A stretch of DNA of 64,000 nt from Bacteroidota bacterium. Its GTDB lineage: Bacteria > Bacteroidota > Bacteroidia > Flavobacteriales > Flavobacteriaceae. Location of the stretch: positions 248,001-312,000 of the forward strand of contig JAQCDS010000001.1 in the NCBI GenBank assembly GCA_027620655.1, given 5' to 3'. How positions within the stretch are numbered: the first letter of the stretch is position 1; each line of letters opens with the position of its first letter. The notes beneath the pieces are model-generated. The model searched no databases. It worked only from the letters and a program-made list of their open reading frames with translations, and had not been told where the DNA came from. Positions 17,484-26,035 of this stretch are shown one piece after another. Both the position numbers and the translations under genes were made by a program.

Positions 17484-19934
17484 TTACAATGCCTTAGCAT
17501 GTGTGACTTTGGTCTTTGTAATAGCTACATCTATAACTTCGTGCATCTCAGACACATAATGAAACTTTAAGCCTTTTAGATAATCTGCGTTGATGTCATC
17601 AATATCACGCTTATTGGCTTTGGACAGGATAATTTCTTTAATTTTAGCACGCTTTGCGGCTAATATTTTTTCTTTAATCCCTCCTACTGGTAATACTTTT
17701 CCACGTAGTGTAATTTCTCCAGTCATTGCAATATTTTTTTTGACTTTTCTTTGTGTAAACAATGACACTAAAGAAGTTAGCATTGTAATTCCTGCACTAG
17801 GCCCATCTTTTGGAGTGGCACCTTCAGGGACGTGAATGTGTACATTATATTCATTGAAAATACGATTTTCAATTCCAAAATCATCTGCATTGGCTTTGAT
17901 GTATTCCATAGCAATAGTTGCCGATTCTTTCATCACTTTACCTAAATTCCCAGTAATATTTAAAGTTCCTTTTCCTTTAGAAAGTATAGATTCTATAAAT
18001 AAAATATCGCCACCTACACGAGTCCATGCAAGCCCTGTAACTACTCCAGCAACATTATTGTTTTCATAGCGATCACGCTCTAGTTTTGGAGCCCCTAAAA
18101 TTTCTATCAAAGCATCATTAGAAACTTTAACATCATAGGCATCTTCCATAGCAATATTTTTTGCTGCATAGCGCACTACTTTTGCAATTTGCTTTTCTAA
18201 GCCACGTACTCCCGATTCTCTAGTGTAACCCTCGATTATTTTTTCTAATTGTGGTTGTACTATTTTTAAATCTTTTGAAGAAAGCCCGTGTTCTTTGAGT
18301 TGTTTTGGTAAAAGATATTTTTTTCCAATTTGAACTTTTTCCTCAATAGTATAGCCGTTAACATTAATAATTTCCATGCGGTCTAGCAAGGCCGGTTGAA
18401 TGGTATTCAAACTGTTGGAAGTGGCTACAAACATCACTTTTGAAAGATCATAACCCATTTCTAAGAAGTTGTCATAGAACTCTGAATTTTGCTCTGGATC
18501 CAAAACTTCGAGCATTGCAGAAGAAGGATCGCCTTGATGTGAATTGGATAATTTATCAATTTCATCTAAAACAAAAACAGGATTAGAAGTTCCCGCTTTT
18601 TTAAGACTTTGTAAAATACGTCCTGGCATTGCTCCAATATAAGTTTTTCGATGCCCTCTAATTTCTGCCTCATCCCGTAATCCACCTAGAGAAATTCGAA
18701 CATACTCTCGACCAAGGGCCTCGGCAATGGATTTCCCTAGCGAGGTCTTCCCTACTCCTGGAGGACCATACAGACACAAAATTGGAGATTTCATATCGTT
18801 TCGAAGTTTTAAAACCGCTAAATACTCTATAATTCGACGTTTTACTTCCTCTAGTCCAAAATGATCACGATCTAATATTTTTTGAGCTCGTTTTAAGTCA
18901 AAATTATCTTGACTAAAATGATTCCATGGCAAATCTAAAAACAAATCCAAATAATTTCTTTGAATAGAATATTCCGCAACTTGAGGATTCATACGCTGAA
19001 GTTTACCTATTTCTTTTTCAAAATGTTGTTTTGTTTTTGCTTCCCACTTCTTTTTCGAAGCACGCTTTTTCATGTCTTCAATTTCTTCCTCATAACTTAC
19101 TCCACCCAATTCTTCTTGAATGGTTTTTATCTCTTGTTGAAGAAAATATTCGCGTTGTTGCTGACTCATATCATGCTGCACTTTGGATTGAATATCATTT
19201 TTTAATTCCAATCGCTGAAACTCAACATTCATGTGTTTGAGAGTTTTCAAGGCGCGTTGATGCAAATCATTGACTTCGAGTAATGCTTGTTTTTCAACCA
19301 CAGAAATACCCATATTGGACGATACAAAATTGATAAGAAAAGAGTTGCTTTCTATATTTTTTATAGCAAAGGAAGCTTCACTTGGAATATTTGGACTTTG
19401 TTTGATAATTTCTAGAGATAAATCTTTAATAGATTCAATGGCTGCAGCAAATTCATCATCCTCTTTTGTAGGAACTACTTCATCAACATTTTTGATTTTC
19501 GCAGTTAAATATGGATCTTCCGAAACAAGTTCTGTTATCTCAAAACGTTTTTTTCCTTGAATAATGACCGTTGTATTACCATCAGGCATTTTTAAAACTT
19601 TCAATATTCGGGCAACGGTACCAATTTTGTGAATATCCTCAAATTTTGGGTCTTCTACACTTTCATCTTTTTGTGCTACAACACCTATAACTTTTGAACC
19701 TTTATTGGCATCATTAATGAGCTTAATAGACTTGTCGCGTCCTGCAGTAATTGGAATCACTACGCCTGGAAATAATACTGTATTTCTTAAAGAAAGAATA
19801 GTTAAAGAATCAGGAAGTGTTTCGTTTTTTATCTCTTCTTCGTCTTCGGTAGTCATCAGTGGAATCAATTCTGAATTTTCATCAAAATCTTGGAGTGACA
19901 ATGTGTCAAGTATTTTATATTTTGGGTTATTCAT
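17484..19934 (-). CDS. lon: ATP-dependent protease Lon
   Basis: Lon degrades misfolded and regulatory proteins in the cytoplasm. The 816-residue protein has the N-terminal LON substrate domain (about 45-235), a coiled-coil linker, an AAA+ module with Walker A GPPGVGKT at 390-397 and Walker B VFVLDEID at 453-460, and the C-terminal protease domain with catalytic S713 in PKDGPSAG and K756 in GGIKEKI. All key residues are present and the length is normal. It is monocistronic. A 20-base region with inverted repeat TTCTGT/ACAGAA lies directly upstream and might be a regulatory site. Confidence 0.98.
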   Translation of the reverse strand: MNNPKYKILDTLSLQDFDENSELIPLMTTEDEEEIKNETLPDSLTILSLRNTVLFPGVVIPITAGRDKSIKLINDANKGSKVIGVVAQKDESVEDPKFEDIHKIGTVARILKVLKMPDGNTTVIIQGKKRFEITELVSEDPYLTAKIKNVDEVVPTKEDDEFAAAIESIKDLSLEIIKQSPNIPSEASFAIKNIESNSFLINFVSSNMGISVVEKQALLEVNDLHQRALKTLKHMNVEFQRLELKNDIQSKVQHDMSQQQREYFLQQEIKTIQEELGGVSYEEEIEDMKKRASKKKWEAKTKQHFEKEIGKLQRMNPQVAEYSIQRNYLDLFLDLPWNHFSQDNFDLKRAQKILDRDHFGLEEVKRRIIEYLAVLKLRNDMKSPILCLYGPPGVGKTSLGKSIAEALGREYVRISLGGLRDEAEIRGHRKTYIGAMPGRILQSLKKAGTSNPVFVLDEIDKLSNSHQGDPSSAMLEVLDPEQNSEFYDNFLEMGYDLSKVMFVATSNSLNTIQPALLDRMEIINVNGYTIEEKVQIGKKYLLPKQLKEHGLSSKDLKIVQPQLEKIIEGYTRESGVRGLEKQIAKVVRYAAKNIAMEDAYDVKVSNDALIEILGAPKLERDRYENNNVAGVVTGLAWTRVGGDILFIESILSKGKGTLNITGNLGKVMKESATIAMEYIKANADDFGIENRIFNEYNVHIHVPEGATPKDGPSAGITMLTSLVSLFTQRKVKKNIAMTGEITLRGKVLPVGGIKEKILAAKRAKIKEIILSKANKRDIDDINADYLKGLKFHYVSEMHEVIDVAITKTKVTHAKAL

Positions 19935-19949
19935 ATCAATTATAAGTCA

Positions 19950-19969
19950 TTCTGTCATGCTGAACAGAA
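19950..19969. promoter_or_regulatory. Inverted repeat upstream of lon
   Basis: TTCTGT and ACAGAA flank an eight-base spacer (CATGCTGA), 15 bases upstream of the lon ATG. This could be an operator, or a worn copy of an interspersed intergenic repeat of the GTCATxCTGAAC type common in Flavobacteriaceae. Low certainty. Confidence 0.35.
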
Positions 19970-20089
19970 ATTGTTAAGTATCAAATTTCATTATCATTAT
20001 AAATTTATCTTCTTATTTGATTAATTTACAATGATTTACATCATCTAAATGACAATTGTTGTGCCAAGATAATTTCCACAGTTGGAGAT

Positions 20090-21406
20090 TTAACAAACGT
20101 GAGTTGTTCGTTTTATTTTGTAAAGAACAAGAAAAGCTAGTAAAAAGAAAACTGCAAGCGCCAATACAGAATACTGCATAAACCCTGTAAGCGCGATTAA
20201 AATACCAAATACTATCATCCCCAAAACAATAGCTATTTTTTCAGTAACATCATAAAAACTAAAATAAGTAGCATGATCGTGTGTCTCTGGCAACAATTTA
20301 GAATAGGTCGAACGTGTGAGTGACTGCGTTGCACCAAGAACAAAGCCCAAAACAATGCCCATGGCATAAAAATAGTAATCTATATTGGGCTGGTTTTTAT
20401 CCAATACAAAAGCAATAAAACATACTATTCCCCAAATAAATAGCGTAATTTTCAAAGTCGCTAAATTTCCTATTTTATCAGATAATCTTGAAAACAAATA
20501 AGCGCCAATTATGGCCACAATTTGAACGAGTAATATGGTTAATATGAGGTTTAAAGTTGGTAAACCCAATTCTTCACTACCAAATATTCCTGCCATAAGT
20601 ATGATGGTTTGAACACCAACACTTAAAAAGAAAAAAGCAATTAAAAAATACTTCAATTGTGAATGCTGTCCTAATGATTTAAAAACAGATTTAAGTTCTA
20701 AAAATCCTTTCCAAATGTAGTCTTTATCAGGCTTGTGATTAAAAACATTATTGGGTAAACGGCGGTATGTAATTTGAGCAAACCCAAACCACCAAAGTCC
20801 AACCAAAACAAATGTGATTCGAGGTGCTAAAGTTGGATCTGTAATCCCAAACCAATCTGGTTTTTGGACTAAAACTAAGCTAAAAACAAGCAATACTACC
20901 GAACCAAAATAGCCATACATAAAACCTTTTGCACTCACTTTGTCTTGCTGTTCGGGGAAAGCCACTTCGGGCAAATAAGCGTTATAAAACACAATGCTGC
21001 CCCAAAACCCTATGCTCGCAAAAATTGTGCACAAAAGCGCTACCCAAAGTGTAGAGGCACCATCAAAAAAGTAGAGCCCCATTACTGAAAGTGAACCCAT
21101 TAAACAGAATCCTTTTAAGAATTTAAGTTTATTCCCTGTATAATCTGCAATTCCAGATAGTATTGGAGAGCAAAAAGCAACAATAAGAAATGAAAATGCT
21201 AAGGTATAATCATATAGTGTTGTGGGGTTCCAATGCGTACCCAAAAAGGATATATCGCCTTCTGTATTGGCAAAAGAATTCGCCATACTAGTATAATAAA
21301 TTGGAAAAACTGCAGTACTAATAACTAGAGGATAAACCGAATTTGCCCAATCATAAAATGCCCATGCATTAATGAGTTTTTTACTTCCTTTTTTGAGTGT
21401 TTTCAT
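20090..21406 (-). CDS. MFS transporter, UMF1/Atg22-like family
   Basis: This 438-residue, roughly 12-helix membrane protein belongs to the UMF1 branch of the major facilitator superfamily (related to the yeast vacuolar effluxer Atg22). The N-terminal WAFYDWANSVYPLVISTAVFP phrase is characteristic; a helix-2/3 loop with SPILSGIADYTGNK and a second-half LGATQSLTRSTYSKLLPE motif also fit. The substrate is unknown; amino-acid export is a possibility by family analogy only. It is separated from the upstream M48 peptidase gene by that gene's terminator and from lon by about 155 bases, so it is probably monocistronic. Confidence 0.88.
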   Translation of the reverse strand: MKTLKKGSKKLINAWAFYDWANSVYPLVISTAVFPIYYTSMANSFANTEGDISFLGTHWNPTTLYDYTLAFSFLIVAFCSPILSGIADYTGNKLKFLKGFCLMGSLSVMGLYFFDGASTLWVALLCTIFASIGFWGSIVFYNAYLPEVAFPEQQDKVSAKGFMYGYFGSVVLLVFSLVLVQKPDWFGITDPTLAPRITFVLVGLWWFGFAQITYRRLPNNVFNHKPDKDYIWKGFLELKSVFKSLGQHSQLKYFLIAFFFLSVGVQTIILMAGIFGSEELGLPTLNLILTILLVQIVAIIGAYLFSRLSDKIGNLATLKITLFIWGIVCFIAFVLDKNQPNIDYYFYAMGIVLGFVLGATQSLTRSTYSKLLPETHDHATYFSFYDVTEKIAIVLGMIVFGILIALTGFMQYSVLALAVFFLLAFLVLYKIKRTTHVC

Positions 21407-21436
21407 AAAAAAAGCTGCTTTTTATAAGCAGCTTCT
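21407..21436 (-). terminator. Terminator after the M48 peptidase gene
   Basis: On the minus strand AAGCTGCTT and AAGCAGCTT pair around a short A-rich loop and are followed by seven T. It lies about 30 bases after the M48 stop codon and immediately before the ATG of the MFS gene. Confidence 0.75.
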
Positions 21437-21467
21437 AATTTAGGCAATTATTTTGACAACAATTAAT

Positions 21468-22280
21468 TTATCTAAAACTCGTTATACCATACTTTTGAGC
21501 TTCTGCACGAGCAGCAGGGGCTAAAGCACGTAAATTTGCAATTCGAGAATCATTGGAAGGGTGTGTACTTAAAAATTCTGGTGGGCCTTTTTTACCATTA
21601 TTATTGGCTTTCATACGCTCCCAAAGTCTTGAGGCTTCATCGGGGTTATAGCCTGCGATCGCCATAATATATATTCCTATTTTATCAGCTTCGGTTTCAT
21701 GCCCTCGACTAAAAGGCAATACCCCCAAAACAGTAGTTCCAATCCCATACGATTGATTGAAAATATTTCTGTATTTTTCATCCTTAATGGCAACGTTTCC
21801 AGCAACAGCCCCTATTTGCTGAAACATTCCCGCACTCATCCGTTGCTGACCATGGTTGGCCAATGCATGTGCCACTTCGTGACCCATTATTGCGGCTATA
21901 CCTGTTTCATTGGCAGCAATAGGCATAATTCCTGTGTAAAACACAATTTTTCCCCCTGGCATACACCAAGCATTAACGGTTTCGTCCTGTACTAAGTTGT
22001 ATTCCCATTTGTAATCTTTCAAATACCCTTGATAGTTATTGGCATCCAACCAGCGTTTTGCAGCAGCTGAAATTCGCTGTCCTACGCGTTTTACCATTTC
22101 TGACTCTGTAGTACCTGTAATCACTTTATTTTCGGATAGAAATTGATCATACTGTGCAAAAGCCATTGGTAAAATTTGTGAATTAGGCACCAAGGCCCAT
22201 GTTTTTTTTCCTGTGAAAGGGTTTGTAGCACAAGAAATTGCTAAAAAGAGCAATAGAATAAATAAAATCTTTGTTTTCAT
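21468..22280 (-). CDS. M48 family metallopeptidase lipoprotein (LoiP/BepA-like)
   Basis: This 270-residue periplasmic zinc protease has a lipoprotein signal with lipobox LAISC (C17), the zinc motif HEVAH at residues 134-138, and the downstream HETEAD at about 194-199 that supplies the third ligand. CATNPFTGKKTWALVP and GYNPDEASRLWERM are typical of M48C outer-membrane-quality-control proteases such as BepA and LoiP. The ATG at 22278-22280 gives a proper signal peptide; upstream in-frame starts would add a long non-signal extension. It is divergent from the msrB pair, with a strong 16-base palindrome in between. Confidence 0.92.
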   Translation of the reverse strand: MKTKILFILLLFLAISCATNPFTGKKTWALVPNSQILPMAFAQYDQFLSENKVITGTTESEMVKRVGQRISAAAKRWLDANNYQGYLKDYKWEYNLVQDETVNAWCMPGGKIVFYTGIMPIAANETGIAAIMGHEVAHALANHGQQRMSAGMFQQIGAVAGNVAIKDEKYRNIFNQSYGIGTTVLGVLPFSRGHETEADKIGIYIMAIAGYNPDEASRLWERMKANNNGKKGPPEFLSTHPSNDSRIANLRALAPAARAEAQKYGITSFR

Positions 22281-22347
22281 GTAAACGTTTTTTAAAATTA
22301 ATAACAAAAAGCATTCCATAGTATAAGACACAAAAAACTTAAAATAG

Positions 22348-22363
22348 TCACAAAGTTTTGTGA
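22348..22363. promoter_or_regulatory. Palindrome in the M48/msrB divergent region
   Basis: TCACAAA and TTTGTGA surround a two-base centre, giving a perfect 16-base inverted repeat midway between the two divergent starts (56 bases from msrB, 68 from the M48 gene). The size and symmetry fit an operator for a dimeric regulator. The regulator is unknown. Confidence 0.45.
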
Positions 22364-22418
22364 AAATAAATAATTTACGTCTAAAAATAACTAATTTTAA
22401 AACATAAAAAATATACCC

Positions 22419-22895
22419 ATGCATCCAAAAAATTTAATCTCAATACTTCTAATTTTAGGCTTATGCTCCTGTAAATCTGAAGCTCAAAAAAAAGAAACCT
22501 TTAAAATCAATAAATCTGAAGCAGAATGGAAATCAAAGTTGACAGATATACAATTTTATGTTCTAAGAAAAGAAGGTACAGAACGTGCTTTTTCTAGTCC
22601 TTTGGACAAAAATTACAGTGCAGGAACTTATGTTTGTGCAGGTTGTGATACCCCTCTTTTCAAAAGCGAACATAAGTTTAATTCTGGTACTGGTTGGCCA
22701 AGTTTTGATCGCGAAATAAAAGGCAATGTGGCTTATTCAGTAGATTATAAAATTGGTGTAGCACGCAGCGAAGAACACTGTGCAACTTGTGGCGGTCATT
22801 TGGGGCATGTCTTTAATGATGGTCCTCGAAATACAACGGGAATGCGTCATTGTATCAATGGTGCTGCACTTAAATTTATTCCAAAAAATGAGTAA
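22419..22895 (+). CDS. msrB: Peptide-methionine (R)-S-oxide reductase, lipoprotein form
   Basis: MsrB reduces the R-epimer of methionine sulfoxide. This 158-residue version carries an N-terminal lipoprotein signal (ISILLILGLCSC, cysteine at about 16-18) and so is placed in the periplasm or outer membrane. The body has two zinc-binding CxxC pairs (CAGCD and CATCG), the GTGWPSF and GHLGHVFNDGP motifs, and the catalytic cysteine in MRHCINGAAL. The neighbouring msrB copy overlaps its last eight bases. Reductant supply in the periplasm cannot be inferred here. Confidence 0.95.
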   Translation: MHPKNLISILLILGLCSCKSEAQKKETFKINKSEAEWKSKLTDIQFYVLRKEGTERAFSSPLDKNYSAGTYVCAGCDTPLFKSEHKFNSGTGWPSFDREIKGNVAYSVDYKIGVARSEEHCATCGGHLGHVFNDGPRNTTGMRHCINGAALKFIPKNE

Positions 22896-23283
22896 ATCAA
22901 AAATCAATAAATCTGAAGCAGAATGGAAAAATGAGCTGAGTGAAGCTCAATACCGTATCCTAAGAAAAAAGGGGACAGAAATGCCACATTCTGGTGTTTA
23001 TAACCATCATTTTGAAGAGGGCGTATACCATTGTGCGGGGTGTAGCACACCATTATTTGAAAGTCAATCAAAATTTGATGCAGAATGCGGTTGGCCAAGT
23101 TTTGATGCGTCTATCAAAGGGAATGTAGAATATATTCTTGACAAGAGTCATGGCATGATTCGAACAGAAATTGTTTGTTCATCATGTGACGGGCATTTAG
23201 GTCATGTCTTCAATGACGGCCCAACAACAACAGGAACCCGCTATTGTGTAAACTCTATTAGCATAGATTTTAAAAAATCATAA
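22888..23283 (+). CDS. msrB: Peptide-methionine (R)-S-oxide reductase, cytoplasmic form
   Basis: This second MsrB is 131 residues long with no signal peptide, hence cytoplasmic. The N-terminal INKSEAEWK repeats the start of the mature upstream protein, which shows the pair arose by tandem duplication. Both CxxC zinc pairs (CAGCS and CSSCD), CGWPSF, GHLGHVFNDGP and the catalytic cysteine in TRYCVNS are intact. Its ATG lies inside the end of the preceding gene (eight-base overlap), so the two are translated together. An earlier in-frame start would run through the first msrB in another frame and is rejected. Confidence 0.95.
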   Translation: MSKSKINKSEAEWKNELSEAQYRILRKKGTEMPHSGVYNHHFEEGVYHCAGCSTPLFESQSKFDAECGWPSFDASIKGNVEYILDKSHGMIRTEIVCSSCDGHLGHVFNDGPTTTGTRYCVNSISIDFKKS

Positions 23284-23343
23284 ACTCAAAAAACTTCGCT
23301 TACTTTTAGTTCATTTCTGTTTTATTTATAGATTTAGGTTTTG

Positions 23344-23351
23344 TAAATTTG
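23344..23351 (+). promoter_or_regulatory. -7 promoter element of lpdA
   Basis: TAAATTTG matches TAnnTTTG exactly, 31 bases before the lpdA ATG. Pattern-based. Confidence 0.6.
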
Positions 23352-23382
23352 CAACTTCTAACAACGACTAAAGATACTAGGA

Positions 23383-24759
23383 ATGAGTAAATATGATGTG
23401 ATTGTTTTGGGAAGTGGACCAGGCGGATATGTAACAGCCATACGTGCTTCTCAATTAGGACTCAAAACGGCTGTAATTGAAAAAGAAAGTTTGGGAGGCG
23501 TTTGTCTCAATTGGGGATGTATTCCAACAAAAGCACTTCTAAAATCGGCACAAGTTTTTGAATACCTCAAACACGCAGGGGATTATGGTTTGCAAGTCAA
23601 AGACTATGATAAAGATTTTGACGCCGTAGTTAACCGTAGCCGTAATGTGGCCGATGGGATGAGTAAAGGTGTACAATTTTTAATGAAAAAAAATAAAATT
23701 GATGTCATTTCTGGTTATGGGAAAATCAAACCAGGAAAAAAAGTGGATGTCGATGGAAAAGAATATAGTGCTGATCATATCATTATTGCAACTGGTGCTC
23801 GCTCTCGCGAACTTCCAAGTCTTCCCCAAGATGGCAAAAAAGTAATTGGTTATCGCCAAGCGATGACCTTAAAAAAACAACCTAAAAAACTTATCATTGT
23901 AGGTTCAGGCGCTATTGGCGTAGAATTTGCCTATTTCTACAACGCTATGGGTACAGAAGTTACAATTGTAGAATATATGCCACGAATTGTTCCTGTTGAA
24001 GATGAAGACGTTTCAAAACAACTTGAACGCTCTTTTAAGAAAAGTGGAATAAAAATCATGACGTCTACAGAGGTTATCGCAGTAGACACATCAGGAAAAG
24101 GCGTAAAAGCAACAGTGAAGACTAAAAAAGGAGAAGAAACTCTTGAAGCCGATGTGGTGCTTTCTGCTGTAGGTATAAAAACAAATATTGAAAATATTGG
24201 CCTAGAAGATGTCGGTATTGTGACCGATCGCGATAAAATTTTGGTGAATGATTTTTACCAAACCAATATGCCAGGTTATTATGCGATTGGCGATGTCACC
24301 CCTGGCCCTGCCCTAGCGCATGTCGCTTCAGCAGAAGGTATTTTGTGTGTCGAAAAAATTGCAGGTCACCAAATCGAAGCCTTAGATTATGGCAACATTC
24401 CAGGTTGTACCTATTGTAGCCCAGAAGTGGCTAGTGTAGGGCTTACAGAAGCTCAAGCTAAAGAACAAGGCTTAGACATCAAAGTTGGTAAATTCCCATT
24501 CTCTGCCTCTGGAAAAGCAAGTGCAGGCGGAAACACAGAAGGGTTTGTAAAAGTTATTTTTGATGCTAAATATGGCGAATGGCTCGGCTGTCATATGATT
24601 GGTGCTGGAGTCACCGATATGATTGCAGAAGCCGTTTTGGGACGTAAATTAGAAACAACTGGCCATGAAGTGCTAAAAACAGTACACCCACATCCAACGA
24701 TGAGTGAAGCAGTCATGGAAGCGGTTGCGGATGCCTATGACGAAGTCATTCATATTTAG
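23383..24759 (+). CDS. lpdA: Dihydrolipoyl dehydrogenase (first copy)
   Basis: This FAD-dependent E3 component reoxidises dihydrolipoamide in 2-oxoacid dehydrogenase complexes. The 458-residue protein has the FAD-binding GSGPGGY at residues 10-16, the redox-active disulfide C41/C46 in GGVCLNWGCIPTK, the NAD-binding GSGAIGVEFAYFYNAMG near 174-190, AIGDVTPGPALAHVA near 305, and the catalytic HPHPTMSE near the C-terminus. It is monocistronic with its own promoter and terminator. A second lpd lies at about 44.5-45.9 kb, so the two copies probably serve different complexes; which serves which cannot be told here. Confidence 0.96.
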   Translation: MSKYDVIVLGSGPGGYVTAIRASQLGLKTAVIEKESLGGVCLNWGCIPTKALLKSAQVFEYLKHAGDYGLQVKDYDKDFDAVVNRSRNVADGMSKGVQFLMKKNKIDVISGYGKIKPGKKVDVDGKEYSADHIIIATGARSRELPSLPQDGKKVIGYRQAMTLKKQPKKLIIVGSGAIGVEFAYFYNAMGTEVTIVEYMPRIVPVEDEDVSKQLERSFKKSGIKIMTSTEVIAVDTSGKGVKATVKTKKGEETLEADVVLSAVGIKTNIENIGLEDVGIVTDRDKILVNDFYQTNMPGYYAIGDVTPGPALAHVASAEGILCVEKIAGHQIEALDYGNIPGCTYCSPEVASVGLTEAQAKEQGLDIKVGKFPFSASGKASAGGNTEGFVKVIFDAKYGEWLGCHMIGAGVTDMIAEAVLGRKLETTGHEVLKTVHPHPTMSEAVMEAVADAYDEVIHI

Positions 24760-24782
24760 AAATAAAAAAAAGTTCTAATAAA

Positions 24783-24811
24783 GGCGGTCTTTTTTGACCG
24801 TCTTTTTTTTG
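24783..24811 (+). terminator. Terminator after lpdA
   Basis: GGCGGTC and GACCGTC pair (one G-T) around a six-T loop, followed by eight T. It lies about 24 bases after the lpdA stop. The convergent aroQ gene ends at 24819. Confidence 0.85.
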
Positions 24812-24818
24812 ATGTTAA

Positions 24819-25235
24819 TTATAAGAAACTTTGTAGGGCAAGACTGTAGCTCTTTAAACCAAATCCTAAAATAACACCTTTGGCATTAGGAGAAACAAAA
24901 GAGTGATGACGAAATTCCTCTCGACTATAAGTATTTGAAATATGCACCTCAATTACAGGTGTAGAAATTCCTTTGATCGCATCACCAATTCCAACAGAAG
25001 TATGGGTATAAGCGGCGGCATTTAAAACTATACCATCGTATGAAAACCCAACGTCATGAAGCTTATCAATAAGCTCACCTTCTATATTTGACTGAAAATA
25101 GTCCAATTTAAATTGAGGAAATTCAGATTGTAATTCATTAAAAAAGGCGTCAAATGTTTTAGAACCATAAATTTCGGGTTCTCGCTTTCCTAACAAATTT
25201 AAATTGGGGCCATTAATGATGATAATGTTTTTCAT
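24819..25235 (-). CDS. aroQ: Type II 3-dehydroquinate dehydratase
   Basis: AroQ dehydrates 3-dehydroquinate to 3-dehydroshikimate in the shikimate pathway. The 138-residue protein begins MKNIIIINGPNLNLLGKREPEIYG, with the active-site tyrosine in EIYG, FQSNIEGELID, the NAAAYTHTSVGIGDAI segment and VEVHISN-like EVHISNTYSREEFRHHSFVSPNAKG, all diagnostic of type II enzymes. The ATG at 25233-25235 is preferred over an upstream TTG. No neighbour appears to be co-transcribed: a hairpin lies between it and the upstream beta-barrel gene. Confidence 0.96.
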   Translation of the reverse strand: MKNIIIINGPNLNLLGKREPEIYGSKTFDAFFNELQSEFPQFKLDYFQSNIEGELIDKLHDVGFSYDGIVLNAAAYTHTSVGIGDAIKGISTPVIEVHISNTYSREEFRHHSFVSPNAKGVILGFGLKSYSLALQSFL

Positions 25236-25264
25236 TTGGTAAAAATACAAAAGTTATAAAAACA

Positions 25265-25293
25265 AAAAAAGCGATGCAATGCATCGCTTTTTT
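25265..25293 (-). terminator. Terminator of beta-barrel gene 1
   Basis: GCGATGC (25271-25277) and GCATCGC (25281-25287) form a stem with a three-base loop flanked by A and T runs. It follows the stop of the 186-residue outer-membrane gene on the minus strand. Confidence 0.85.
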
Positions 25294-25320
25294 CTGTAAT
25301 AAATAGATAGATTGTTGTTA

Positions 25321-25881
25321 TTACAAGAATATTCCAAAGCCAGCAGTAACTCCAAAAGCACCACTTTTAACAACATAACTACTTTCTTTTTTATTTTTCA
25401 TATTTGAATTTAAGTATGTTAGACCTACATTTAAAGATACTGATTCGTTAACAAAATATGCAAAACCGCTATACTTTTCTTCGTCGTAATCGCCAGCACT
25501 AACAGAAATTAGTCCAGCTCCAACTCCAACATAAGGCACAAAACTATTTCCAGAGTTGAAAAAATATTTTACGCCAGGCAATATTGCTGTTGTGGATACG
25601 GTATATGAATCACTTCCATCTTTTTCAGTTGTAGAATCAAATTGAACGCCTAAGCCTACAGATAAATTATCCATAATAAAATAGTTAACATTAGGCTTAA
25701 ATGAAAATTTAGAGACGGTTGTTTTCTCACCCACTTCCTTTCCGTCACTTTCTGCTTGAGCATTAGACGAAGTAAATCCAAGAGAAGTATCTGCTCCAAA
25801 AAACCAATTCCCTTTTTCAGTTTGAGCAGTTAAACATAAGGAGAATAATGTAAAGAATGTTAATAAAAATAATTTTTTCAT
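25321..25881 (-). CDS. Outer-membrane beta-barrel protein 1
   Basis: This 186-residue protein has a signal peptide (about 1-20, ending LTAQ), then the pattern of alternating hydrophobic and polar residues of an eight-stranded OmpX/OmpW-like barrel: NWFFGADTSLGF, SKFSFKPNVNYFIMDNLSVGLGVQF, GVKYFFNSGNSFVPYVGVGAG, and a C-terminal GVTAGFGIFL ending in an aromatic-containing strand. It is the first of three consecutive minus-strand beta-barrel genes here, each with its own terminator, so each is probably a separate transcript. The specific function is unknown. A perfect 16-base palindrome lies 82 bases upstream of the start codon. Confidence 0.85.
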   Translation of the reverse strand: MKKLFLLTFFTLFSLCLTAQTEKGNWFFGADTSLGFTSSNAQAESDGKEVGEKTTVSKFSFKPNVNYFIMDNLSVGLGVQFDSTTEKDGSDSYTVSTTAILPGVKYFFNSGNSFVPYVGVGAGLISVSAGDYDEEKYSGFAYFVNESVSLNVGLTYLNSNMKNKKESSYVVKSGAFGVTAGFGIFL

Positions 25882-25962
25882 AGTATTTAGATTTAAGGTT
25901 TAATAATGCCACGAAGTTAAATTATTTATTTAAAATTTAAAAAAAATGAAATTTTTAATCTG

Positions 25963-25978
25963 TTGAAATATATTTCAA
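25963..25978. repeat. 16-bp perfect palindrome, copy 2
   Basis: TTGAAATATATTTCAA, identical to 3929-3944, lies 82 bases upstream of the 186-residue beta-barrel gene and just after the terminator of the next gene. Its position suits an operator. A near copy (TTGAATTTTATTTCAA) is at 30090-30105. Confidence 0.5.
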
Positions 25979-25987
25979 TTTATGTAA

Positions 25988-26017
25988 AAAAAAAGCGATG
26001 CTATTGCATCGCTTTTA
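25988..26017 (-). terminator. Terminator of beta-barrel gene 2
   Basis: GCGATGC (25995-26001) and GCATCGC (26006-26012) pair around TATT, with A/T flanks. The arms are the same as in the terminator at 25265-25293. Confidence 0.85.
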
Positions 26018-26035
26018 TGTTTGTCTATATTAGTT

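Noticed and set aside
22281-22424. Long N-terminal extension of the M48 peptidase
   Set aside because: It would push the lipoprotein signal inward; the ATG at 22280 gives a textbook signal peptide.
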